Below are positions 17,678-25,213 of a stretch of DNA of 64,000 nucleotides, piece after piece. Position numbers and translations under genes: made by a program. The stretch spans positions 1 to 64,000 of the forward strand of contig NZ_LRUC01000045.1 of the NCBI RefSeq assembly GCF_001550095.1. Direction: 5' to 3'. The notes under the pieces were generated by a model that was not told where the DNA came from, ran no database searches, and was given only the letters and a program-made list of their open reading frames with translations. Within the stretch, counting starts at the first letter, position 1. The number at the start of each line of letters is the position of its first letter. This stretch comes from Celeribacter ethanolicus. GTDB lineage: Bacteria; Pseudomonadota; Alphaproteobacteria; Rhodobacterales; Rhodobacteraceae.

Positions 17678-20026
17678 TCACAAACGCCCCAAAAGCCCAT
17701 CCACGGCCGAAACATAGCGCTTGGTCTCCGCGGTCAGAGGCACGAAGGGGGGCGTGGCCTGAGCAACCACCCGCCCGACACCCGAGGCGTTCATCTTGCG
17801 ATCCGCCCAGGCGGCCATTTGCGACACGCTCCACCCCGTCAGGAACGGGTTCGCCCGCACCACGGCGGGGCCCATCACCTCCAGAACAGAGGCATCAGGC
17901 GTTTGCGTCGTCGCCTTAAGTGCCACATCCGCCCCCGCCGGTCCGAGGAAATGCGCCAGATAAAGCCGCCCCGGCGTGATGACATGGCCGCGCGCGCGCA
18001 GATAGGCCTCATTCTCACGCGCCAGATTAGTCACCATTTCCCGGCTCAGCGCCGGGTCGAAACGCAGTTCCAGAAGTGCGGCGCGATCAAGGCTGCGCAC
18101 CAGATCGGGGCGATAGGTGTTCATCATCCTGATCCATGTTCCGTCGATGAACTGCCCAAGCCCGGTGGCCGAGGAGCGTGTGTTCTTGGCCCGCGCATTG
18201 CCGGCACTTTCGACCCGGATGATGCGGTTGACCAAAGCCTCCACGGCTTGCGAACCATGGCTGCTGCCGGTCGGGTCGATGGCCTGTCCGTTCAGCCGGA
18301 TTTCGAAATGCAGATGCGGGCCGGTCGAGCGACCGGTGGTGCCGACATAGCCGATCAGGTCGCCCGCCTGAACCTCATCCCCCACCTTCACCCCATCGGC
18401 AAAGGCGTTGAGATGGGCATAGCGGCTCTCATATCCATTCGCATGTCTGAGCCCGACAACATTGCCGTAAGCGCCGGAAAATTCCTCCCGGATCACGGTG
18501 CCCGCCGCGGCGGCATGGACCGGCGTGCCCACCGGCGCGCCCCAGTCGAGCCCGTCGTGATTGACGGTTTTCTTCAGGATCGGATGGAACCGCGGCCCGA
18601 AGCCCGAAGTCTTGGTCCCCGCCACAGGCACGATGAAACCGGGCAAAAGTCCGCTGCCGCCCCCACCATAGGCCGGGCTCTGCGGTTTCGAAGGATCGAA
18701 ACATGCATAGGGTGCATCTTCGCGCGGTCCGCGTGTCACGTAGCATTTCAAATCGAGTTCCGGTCCGGTCAGCGATGCAAAGGCGATACGCCCAGCCGGG
18801 AGATCCGCCCCCTCCTCGGCGTAGAGAATGCGGATACGGTCCTTTTCGTCGACAATCTGGTCGAGATCCTGAACCCGGGCCAGCATCACGAGCAATTCGC
18901 CGACAAGATCGGAAGGCATCTGGTGGCGCAGGGTCAGCGAATAGATCGCGTCCTTGAGCCTGAGCTGACCTTCCGTGCCACGCGCCGCCAGGGCACGGTT
19001 GGCGAGAGACCGCAGATCTCTGGAGAACCACGGATCGGCCCCCGAGACAAACCGTCCGGGGCGCGGCTGAACCAGGGTCATGAGATAGTCCTCAGGCCCG
19101 TAGATCGACATTTGCAACAACCGCGCCTCGTAGCGATTGTCGTCGAGCCGCAGGGCCACGAGGCTGCGGGCAGGCAGATCGGTGAGGCTCTCAACCGCCA
19201 CCCCGGCGGCATCGGATTCGCGGGAAAGCGCGGCGAGGATGCGCTCGATCTCGGTCTCCGAGAGTTTCTGCGCCTTCAGGATGTCGGTGAGCCTGCGCGG
19301 CTCCGGCACGTCTTCGAGCACCTCGCGAAACAGCGCCTGACGTTCGGCAGGTGGCGTGCTCAGCGCGGAGGTGGTGGTGTTCTCGATCACCGTCTCGATA
19401 TAGCGCACCTCCTGTGCCTCCACCGTGCCGCTCTCGCCGATCACCGCGCCCCAACTGCCGCGCCCGTCCTTGATGTCCACCTCGGTGCCCGCCGAAACCT
19501 CCTCCGGCAGGCTGCTGCCGGCGTCGTCCGCTTGCGTCCCCAGCGCAATGCCGTCGGAGCGGCGGGCGTTGAAAGCCGCAAGGTCAGCGCTCGAAGAGGG
19601 AATGGACAGTTGCACCCGCTGGCTGCTGTCGAAAAGCGCATCTTCGAGCAGGTCGAAATGCCGCCCTGCCGGGAACCGTCCGGGCTCAAGCGCCGAACCG
19701 GCCACCAGACGGCGCTCGCCGAGGTTGCCATTGCCCTCGGGCAAGGTGAGGATCATCGGCGCGCCACGAATGTTGAGAAAGGCCTCGGCCCCGGCGGCAG
19801 CAATTTGCACCGTCTCGTCGGCCGTTGCCCCCATCTGCACCAGCATCGCATCTTCCGCATCCGGCAGCGCGGCGCGGTCGCCTCCGCTCCGGATCAGGAA
19901 CACCGCCCCGCCCAGAACTGCCAGGCTGCCAAGACCGAACCCAACCTGTCGCATCAGGCGCAAACGGCGGCGCTTGACGGCGCGTCGACCGCTGCCCTTG
20001 AAAGTCGGATCCACTTCGATCTGCAT
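17678..20026 (-). CDS. Membrane-anchored M23 endopeptidase / lytic transglycosylase fusion
   Basis: A 782-aa predicted bifunctional peptidoglycan hydrolase. A basic N-terminus (K-R-R-R-L-R) precedes one membrane segment (about 27-46), so the rest should be periplasmic. A ~400-residue region of no recognised family follows. Near 490-600 lies an M23/LytM domain with the zinc motif H-D-G-L-D and the later H-L-H, complete for catalysis. Directly after it is an SLT-type lysozyme-fold domain with R-V-E-S-A-G-N (catalytic Glu) and S-S-A-T-G-L-G-Q-F. The two activities would cut peptide stems and glycan strands. Given the T6SS context it could open the cell wall for TssM/TssL assembly; an effector role is less likely because of the membrane anchor. 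A secreted peptidoglycan-binding protein lies just upstream. Confidence 0.85.
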   Translation of the reverse strand: MQIEVDPTFKGSGRRAVKRRRLRLMRQVGFGLGSLAVLGGAVFLIRSGGDRAALPDAEDAMLVQMGATADETVQIAAAGAEAFLNIRGAPMILTLPEGNGNLGERRLVAGSALEPGRFPAGRHFDLLEDALFDSSQRVQLSIPSSSADLAAFNARRSDGIALGTQADDAGSSLPEEVSAGTEVDIKDGRGSWGAVIGESGTVEAQEVRYIETVIENTTTSALSTPPAERQALFREVLEDVPEPRRLTDILKAQKLSETEIERILAALSRESDAAGVAVESLTDLPARSLVALRLDDNRYEARLLQMSIYGPEDYLMTLVQPRPGRFVSGADPWFSRDLRSLANRALAARGTEGQLRLKDAIYSLTLRHQMPSDLVGELLVMLARVQDLDQIVDEKDRIRILYAEEGADLPAGRIAFASLTGPELDLKCYVTRGPREDAPYACFDPSKPQSPAYGGGGSGLLPGFIVPVAGTKTSGFGPRFHPILKKTVNHDGLDWGAPVGTPVHAAAAGTVIREEFSGAYGNVVGLRHANGYESRYAHLNAFADGVKVGDEVQAGDLIGYVGTTGRSTGPHLHFEIRLNGQAIDPTGSSHGSQAVEALVNRIIRVESAGNARAKNTRSSATGLGQFIDGTWIRMMNTYRPDLVRSLDRAALLELRFDPALSREMVTNLARENEAYLRARGHVITPGRLYLAHFLGPAGADVALKATTQTPDASVLEVMGPAVVRANPFLTGWSVSQMAAWADRKMNASGVGRVVAQATPPFVPLTAETKRYVSAVDGLLGRL

Positions 20027-20044
20027 CGTTCAGCCCGCAGCGCC

Positions 20045-20863
20045 CTATCGGAACACGCCAACACCGCCACCGGAGATCGACGGGCCGGAGGAACCCGAAG
20101 ATTCGCCCGTAGAGCCGGGGGACGTCCCGCCCGAGGAGCCGGTGCTGGCGGGACGACGGTTGCCCGTGCTGGCCGGGCGTGTCTGTGTGCCGGTCTGGGC
20201 GGCCACGACACAGGTGGTGTCTCCGCCCAGAACGATGCTGCGGAACAGCGCGGCGGTGGCCGTCGCCCCGAGGCCGTTGTCGTTCACGCCGCTGGTACGG
20301 AAATACTCCGCCGCCGCCCGGCGCGAGCCCGCCCCCCAGGCACCGTCGATCGACGACCGGTAACAGTTCATCCGCTGCAATTCTTCCTGAAGCGCTACGG
20401 CAACCCGGTCCTCTGGCGGATCAATATGGCCCTGACTTACCAGCGCGCGAAACATCTCCGGATCGGAGCTCCGAAGCGCATTGCGGCTGGCGATGTCATT
20501 ATAGGGGAAGGCGAATTGCGCCACGGTTTCCGGCATCAACCGGTCGATGCCATAGCTCTCCTCGGTCCCGGCCGGCACACGCCCGAGAATGATCGACGGA
20601 GCGGGAAATCCGGCGCGCGGTGCGATGGCTTCGCCGCTTTGCGCCTCTGTCACGGTCGTAAAACGGATCAGACGGGGCAGATCGCTGGCGGGTTCATAGG
20701 CAACGACCAGCGGTGTCTCGCCCTGTCCCGGCTCGAACAGGATCGGAGGGGCATTGAAACTCTGGGCCTGGAGGCCGGAGCCGAGCGTCACCAGCAAGGC
20801 ACCGCCCAGACAGGCGCGCCGGGCATGTCCTTTGACCACACCAGTGTCTTTGGGCTTTTCCAA
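20045..20863 (-). CDS. Secreted peptidoglycan-binding-domain protein
   Basis: I chose the TTG start at 20863 because GGAGAGG (20871-20877, minus strand) lies at good spacing; this gives a proper signal peptide (basic K-G-H-A-R-R, hydrophobic core, cleavage after L-Q-A) and a 272-aa protein. A longer frame to 20926 places the signal core internally. Residues ~165-205 resemble a PG_binding_1 domain (L-Q-x-x-x-C-Y-x-x-x-I-D-G-x-W-G-x-x-S-R-x-A). The C-terminus is a Thr/Ser/Gly-rich tail. It ends 18 bases before the M23/SLT gene and probably shares its transcript, perhaps tethering or guiding that enzyme. Confidence 0.7.
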   Translation of the reverse strand: MEKPKDTGVVKGHARRACLGGALLVTLGSGLQAQSFNAPPILFEPGQGETPLVVAYEPASDLPRLIRFTTVTEAQSGEAIAPRAGFPAPSIILGRVPAGTEESYGIDRLMPETVAQFAFPYNDIASRNALRSSDPEMFRALVSQGHIDPPEDRVAVALQEELQRMNCYRSSIDGAWGAGSRRAAAEYFRTSGVNDNGLGATATAALFRSIVLGGDTTCVVAAQTGTQTRPASTGNRRPASTGSSGGTSPGSTGESSGSSGPSISGGGVGVFR

Positions 20864-20953
20864 CGCCGACCCTCTCCACGCATTAAACACCTGTCCACGA
20901 TAGGCGAAATCCCCCCCTCCCAGCAAGTCAAGAGCTCGGAAAACGCGCGGAAT

Positions 20954-21430
20954 TTACCGGGTCTGGATGTAGAAGGTCCAACGCTCCGAGCGCCGTGTGT
21001 CGATTTCGAAGAACGGGGCACTGAGATAGCCGCGCAGGAGACAGTCCTCATGACCGCGAATCCGGAATTCCCCCGGGTCGATGCACATCTCGGTCGTGCC
21101 CGACACCATGGTCTTGTTGAACACGTCGCGGGCATAGACATAGACGAAGCGCGCGGTCAGGTCGTCCTCGATCACATCGGCGCATTGGTTCGGCCCGATG
21201 GTCCACCAGCCGGAGGTTTCCCAGGCGTCGTAATCCCATTGCCCGATGGCGAGATTGACCACGTCGAAAGTCTGGTTGCAGACCTGAAACCGCGCCTCGG
21301 CGGGACTCGCGAGCCACAGGGCCAAGGCAGCCGCCAGCCCGCGGAACGCTGACCGCCGCAAGGCGACTCGGCTCCGCGCATGGCAGTCGGACAAGGATTT
21401 CATGAGTCTCGGATGTGACATTTCCGCCAC
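20954..21430 (-). CDS. DUF1036 periplasmic protein
   Basis: A 158-aa protein with an N-terminal signal sequence (hydrophobic core A-A-A-L-A-L-W-L-A, cleavage near P-A-E-A) and then a DUF1036 domain: F-x-V-C-N-Q-T, W-x-T-x-G-W-W-x-I, C-A-D-V. DUF1036 proteins are predicted periplasmic, have conserved Cys and Trp residues and no firm function. The start is GTG 21430, preceded by AGGA at seven bases; ATG 21421 is an alternative. It may be co-transcribed with the peptidoglycan-binding and M23/SLT genes. Confidence 0.8.
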   Translation of the reverse strand: MAEMSHPRLMKSLSDCHARSRVALRRSAFRGLAAALALWLASPAEARFQVCNQTFDVVNLAIGQWDYDAWETSGWWTIGPNQCADVIEDDLTARFVYVYARDVFNKTMVSGTTEMCIDPGEFRIRGHEDCLLRGYLSAPFFEIDTRRSERWTFYIQTR

Positions 21431-21610
21431 GCCCCCTTCCTGCCTGATCGAGAAATTCGTCGCGACGTGCCTACAACAGGAGGTAAACCCTGTGCAACAG
21501 AACGCGTGCCGGACCAGTCAGGCAAGGGCTTCGACACAGCCCCCGGGAAAAATCCACTCAAGGTCGATTCCGGTTATGCTTTCGTAAAGCAATTGTGCTA
21601 TAGTGACCCC

Positions 21611-22132
21611 ATGAAACATCGTATCTTGTTCTTCGTAGGCGCCATTTGCCTTTCCGTTGCCTCTGCCTTTGGCCTGTCTTACGGCCATTGCCAGATCAGC
21701 GCATCCGACAGTGCATCCTGTGGCAGCCGGTCCATGACCTTGGCTCAGCTCGGCCCGGCTGCGATTTCGGTCGAAGAGTTGCGCGCGCCTGTGATGCCCG
21801 CTTCGGAAGATCGCATCGCACACACCTCGGTACCGCTCGCCACCGTGCCGGAGACCGCAGTTACCGCGCCCTCCGCTGCGCCGCTTGCGCCTGCGGTTTC
21901 GCCCGCCCCGGTTTCGGTCGCGGTTTCGAAGGGCAGCATGTCCGGCTTCGATCTGACCCTGCCCGAACCGCGCGGCATGACCGTGCTCTACAGCGACGCC
22001 CCGCTCGGCGCAGCATCCCAGCCGCACCTTCCCAGCATGTCGCCCGACATCGCCGCCTATAGCGGAAGCACCTATCTCGGTGTGACCGAAGTGCAAACGA
22101 TGCCGGACTATCTGATCGGCGTCTATCGCTGA
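21611..22132 (+). CDS. Small predicted exported protein, unknown function
   Basis: A 173-aa protein. ATG 21611 gives an N-terminus M-K-H-R-I-L-F-F-V-G-A-I-C-L-S with a hydrophobic core typical of a signal peptide or anchor; the longer frame from 21467 has no such logic. The mature part is Pro/Ala/Val/Ser-rich and likely disordered, then carries a C-terminal segment L-P-E-P-R-G-M-T-V-L-Y. No domain was recognised. No Shine-Dalgarno is visible. TATAGT at 21599-21604 lies only seven bases before the ATG, so the transcript could be leaderless or nearly so. It is divergent from the DUF1036 gene. Confidence 0.5.
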   Translation: MKHRILFFVGAICLSVASAFGLSYGHCQISASDSASCGSRSMTLAQLGPAAISVEELRAPVMPASEDRIAHTSVPLATVPETAVTAPSAAPLAPAVSPAPVSVAVSKGSMSGFDLTLPEPRGMTVLYSDAPLGAASQPHLPSMSPDIAAYSGSTYLGVTEVQTMPDYLIGVYR

Positions 22133-22172
22133 GCTGGCTGGCATGAGACTTGTGCAAAGTTGGACTAGCCTA

Positions 22173-22203
22173 TTGACTTAACGCCCCGGACCATCGCTAT
22201 TAC
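22173..22203 (+). promoter_or_regulatory. Possible promoter of the ExbB/ExbD/TonB-like operon
   Basis: TTGACT (22173-22178) and TATTAC (22198-22203) are separated by 19 bases in the 197-base gap before the ExbB-like gene. The spacing is longer than ideal. Confidence 0.25.
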
Positions 22204-22329
22204 AGGCGGTGGTTCTTTTGTTTCGAGGATCTCTGTACCGATCTCCATCATCATGTATTCAGACATCTTTTTCGATTTTCTCGCGCATCCCATCCTCCCT
22301 TCCCCCTGTATCGCGCCCAGAGGTTGCTC

Positions 22330-22965
22330 ATGAGTTTCAGCATTTTCCAGATCATCTCCCTCACGATCTACATCGCCCTTGCAGCTCTGTCCTTTTTCAC
22401 TGTCAGCGTGGCCATCTACAAAGTCGCGCAATTCGCGCGGATGGGGGTCGGCAAACGCAAGGCTGCGGAGAAAATTCTCGATGACTGGCTCTCGGGCAAG
22501 GTCGACCGTGCGGTGCAGGCCGCCTCGAAACGCGATTCCGTTCTGGCCCGCGTGTTGCAGGCCGCGTTCTCGGGTGTGCGCGCCAGACCGAACGATCTCA
22601 GCTATGCCGAAGAGCTGTCGCGCCAGACCGCGATCATCGAACTGGCACGAATGAGCGAACGCATGCGCTCGCTCGACATGGTGGTGCAATCGGCGCCGAT
22701 GCTCGGGCTTCTCGGCACCGTGATCGGCATGATCGACGCCTTCAGCGTGCTCTCGCAAACCGACGGTGCCGTCGATCCGACCCAACTCGCCTCCGGCATC
22801 TATGTTGCACTTTCGACCACCGCCGCGGGCCTCGCCATCGCGCTCATTGCGTTCTTCGTCGCGACCTGGTGCGAAAGCCGCATCGACCGCGAACGCAACA
22901 TGATGGAGGCGCTGATGTCGGCTTCGATCCACGGGCGCGTCGATCCGAAAGCCAAGGCCGCCTGA
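22330..22965 (+). CDS. MotA/TolQ/ExbB-family proton channel protein in the T6SS locus
   Basis: A 211-aa protein with the TolQ/ExbB layout: one N-terminal membrane helix (about 5-28), a cytoplasmic loop (about 30-115), and two further helices (about 120-145 and 160-180). The hallmark P-M-L-G-L-L-G-T-V-I-G-M-I-D-A-F and the last-helix S-T-T-A-A-G-L-A-I-A are present. ATG 22330 is used because AGAGG precedes it. Family members form a pentameric stator around an ExbD/TolR dimer and use the proton gradient. The next three genes encode two ExbD-like proteins and a TonB-like protein, packed with 4-base overlaps. Which of Exb, Tol or a new system it belongs to cannot be told from sequence alone. Confidence 0.85.
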   Translation: MSFSIFQIISLTIYIALAALSFFTVSVAIYKVAQFARMGVGKRKAAEKILDDWLSGKVDRAVQAASKRDSVLARVLQAAFSGVRARPNDLSYAEELSRQTAIIELARMSERMRSLDMVVQSAPMLGLLGTVIGMIDAFSVLSQTDGAVDPTQLASGIYVALSTTAAGLAIALIAFFVATWCESRIDRERNMMEALMSASIHGRVDPKAKAA

Positions 22966-22980
22966 GGCCGGAGGGGCGTC

Positions 22981-23451
22981 ATGAGCATCCTGATCTCCAG
23001 CCTCCCGGTGCGCAAACGGCGCTATCGCTTCGCCCTGACTCCGCTTGCGGACGCGATGTTCCAACTGCTCATCTTCTTCATGCTTTCTTCGAGCCTCACC
23101 CCCTATTCGCTTCTGACCCTGCAAAGCGCACCGTCAGAATCCGAGGGCGAGGCCCTACCCGAGGACACATCCGCACTGAGCGCCGATCCCGACGCCGGCC
23201 CCGATGCGCCGCTGTCCGGGGCCGAGATCACGGTCTGGCGACTTCTTGAGGGGCGCGTGGCCGTCGACGGACAGGAATTTGCCACGGATCAGCTCTCGGA
23301 GTTGGCCAATGCACTCGGCCAACAGGGGCTCCGCGGGCAACTCGTTCTGGCGATCACCGCCACGGCAAGGGTCCAGGACGTGGCCACCGCCCTCTCCGCC
23401 CTCGAAGGCGCCGAAATTGCCGGGGTCCGGATCATCCGGGAGGCGCCATGA
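22981..23451 (+). CDS. ExbD/TolR-family protein 1 (with proton-carrying Asp)
   Basis: A 156-aa protein with a short basic N-terminus (K-R-R-Y-R), one membrane helix (about 18-38) and a periplasmic domain. The helix starts L-T-P-L-A-D-A-M-F-Q-L-L-I-F-F and keeps the single Asp that carries protons in ExbD/TolR/MotB-type proteins. The periplasmic part (about 70-150) has the ExbD-like pattern of V-x-V-D-G, an L-A-L-A-like helix and I-T-A-x-A strands. It overlaps the next gene by four bases (ATGA). Confidence 0.85.
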   Translation: MSILISSLPVRKRRYRFALTPLADAMFQLLIFFMLSSSLTPYSLLTLQSAPSESEGEALPEDTSALSADPDAGPDAPLSGAEITVWRLLEGRVAVDGQEFATDQLSELANALGQQGLRGQLVLAITATARVQDVATALSALEGAEIAGVRIIREAP

Positions 23452-23852
23452 AGGGCCAGCGCCTGCATCCGCCAGAGTTGAAGATCAAGCTGGATTCCTC
23501 TCTGGCCATCGTCAACATCGTGCTGTTGCTGATCTTTTTCTTTCTCACGACCGGTTCGCTGATCGGCGCGCGGGAATTTCAGGTGCGTCTGCCCGAGACC
23601 GAAGACCTGCCGCTGGATTTGTTGCCAAAACCGCTTCTGATCGTCAGCGCGGATGGTGCCATGGTGCTCGATGGCGGGCCGGTCGTCCCGGGGACGCTGA
23701 ACGCGCGGCTGATCGACAATCCGGTGCTGCATGTGCTGACAGATCGCGACACGCGCGCCTTCGACTTGCTCGACATTCTCGCCGCCGAACGACTTGTGGC
23801 AGTTGAAATTCAACTCGTGACGATCCACCGTACCTCGGAGGACGCCCCGTGA
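23448..23852 (+). CDS. ExbD/TolR-family protein 2 (Asp missing in the membrane helix)
   Basis: A 134-aa ExbD/TolR-like protein with the same topology as its neighbour. Aligning the L-L-I-F-F segments of the two helices shows that the conserved Asp is replaced: this helix reads S-S-L-A-I-V-N-I-V-L-L-L-I-F-F, with Asn one position off and Asp only at the helix entry (L-D-S-S). It may be a non-conducting partner in a heterodimer with ExbD-like protein 1. It starts at ATG 23448 and overlaps genes on both sides by four bases. Confidence 0.75.
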   Translation: MKGQRLHPPELKIKLDSSLAIVNIVLLLIFFFLTTGSLIGAREFQVRLPETEDLPLDLLPKPLLIVSADGAMVLDGGPVVPGTLNARLIDNPVLHVLTDRDTRAFDLLDILAAERLVAVEIQLVTIHRTSEDAP

Positions 23853-25198
23853 ATTTTCTGCCTTACGACCGCATCCGCCCCGGTCAATGGGCTCTGCCGT
23901 TCACCGGTTCGCTGCTGTTTCACGGCGCGGCGCTTCTGTTGTTTTCAACCGCATCCCTGGCGATCATCCCCCCAAAGGAAGAGGAACCGGAGCTGCTGAT
24001 CAGCCTCGAAATTCTCGACCTCGAAAGCTTTGGCGAAACCGCACCGATCGCGGAAAACTCCGGGAATATTCCTGACACCGGGGAGGACGGCAATCCCGAC
24101 GGCGCACTCACGCCTCCGGAAGAAAGCGCCATCGAAGAAAGCGTCGCCGAGCAAGCTGCGCCGGAAGAGCCCACGCCTGAAGCCCCGGTGACCGGGGACC
24201 CCGTCTCCGAAACGCCGGAGATCGAAGAACTCGAAGCAGAAGACCCTGTCGAGGCCCCCGTCGAAGAGATCGTCGACACGCCAGAAGACACAGCCGAACC
24301 GCCCCCCCCGGTAGCCCCGGAAATTGCCGTGCCGCTGAGCGGTCTCTCCCTGCCCACGGAGCAGAGCCTCGTGCAGGACAATTTCGTCTCGCCACTGGCC
24401 GAAACCGGCGGGTTTGCCCCCTCGCCCTTCTCGGGCGACATCTCGCTCGAGGCTCCCGACAGCCTCTTTACCCAACCGCCCCTGCCGGACAGCCCGCTGG
24501 CGCTCGCGGCCCTCGAACCGCCCAGCGTGCCAGCCCCCGCCGCGTCGCTAACCGGCCCCGGCGCGCCGCTTGCCAATGCCAGCGCCGCCGATCTGACCAT
24601 CGGTCAGCTCCTGACCCGCATCCGCACCAGCGAGGCGCCGCGGTGCACTCTGGCCCTGCCCAGACGCGGCGCGGACGGTCAGGTCGGCCTGTCGCTGATC
24701 GGGGCGGATCGCGCCGCCCTCGACGCCTATGGCGCAGAAATTCTGGCCGGGATGGATACGGTGCAACGCGTTCGCGAAGAGGTGGATCCCCGACAGTGCG
24801 CCGCCCTCGATGCGCTGACCCTGACCGAATCCTACCCTGCGGCACGCATCGGGTTCAGCCTCGCCTCCACCTCCATGCAAAGCGGCGACACGGTTGAGGC
24901 GCGGATCTCCGGCGCGGGCGGGCTCGATATTGCGGTGCTGCTGGTCGACGACAATGGCGTGGTACAGGACCTCGCGCGTTTCACCACGATCGAGGATGGC
25001 GTTCCGGTGATTTCGGCTCCGGTGGCGCGCGTCGGCGACGGGCGCGAGACCCGGCAAATCCTGATGGTTCTGGGCGGCGACGGACCGTTCGATCTGACGG
25101 ATATGGACGGGCGCACGGCCGAGGAGGTGTTTTCCTCGCTCGACCGCGACCAGTTGCGGCAAAGCGCTTTTGCGATGGCGAGTTTCGACGTGCGCTAA
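23849..25198 (+). CDS. TonB-like energy-transducer candidate with a C-terminal periplasmic module
   Basis: A 449-aa protein. Residues ~18-40 form one membrane helix near the N-terminus. A long Pro/Glu/Ala/Thr-rich, acidic region (about 45-245) then replaces the basic Pro-Lys linker of classical TonB. The C-terminal ~200 residues form a folded periplasmic module: T-I-G-Q-L-L near 250, a paired Cys motif including R-Q-C-A-A-L, then a beta-sandwich-like part with S-G-D-T-V-E-A-R and V-D-D-N-G-V-V-Q-D-L. This module resembles the C-terminus of PpkA. Operon position after ExbB/ExbD/ExbD suggests it takes force from that motor. No classical TonB_C domain was recognised, so the name is by architecture. 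Confidence 0.6.
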   Translation: MNFLPYDRIRPGQWALPFTGSLLFHGAALLLFSTASLAIIPPKEEEPELLISLEILDLESFGETAPIAENSGNIPDTGEDGNPDGALTPPEESAIEESVAEQAAPEEPTPEAPVTGDPVSETPEIEELEAEDPVEAPVEEIVDTPEDTAEPPPPVAPEIAVPLSGLSLPTEQSLVQDNFVSPLAETGGFAPSPFSGDISLEAPDSLFTQPPLPDSPLALAALEPPSVPAPAASLTGPGAPLANASAADLTIGQLLTRIRTSEAPRCTLALPRRGADGQVGLSLIGADRAALDAYGAEILAGMDTVQRVREEVDPRQCAALDALTLTESYPAARIGFSLASTSMQSGDTVEARISGAGGLDIAVLLVDDNGVVQDLARFTTIEDGVPVISAPVARVGDGRETRQILMVLGGDGPFDLTDMDGRTAEEVFSSLDRDQLRQSAFAMASFDVR

Positions 25199-25213
25199 GC
25201 GCAAGATGCGCGC

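Noticed and set aside
17819-21352. Long open frame (1177 codons) antisense to the M23/SLT, peptidoglycan-binding and DUF1036 genes
   Set aside because: It lies opposite genes with clear domains and is Arg/His/Gly-rich, as produced by high GC3 on the coding strand.
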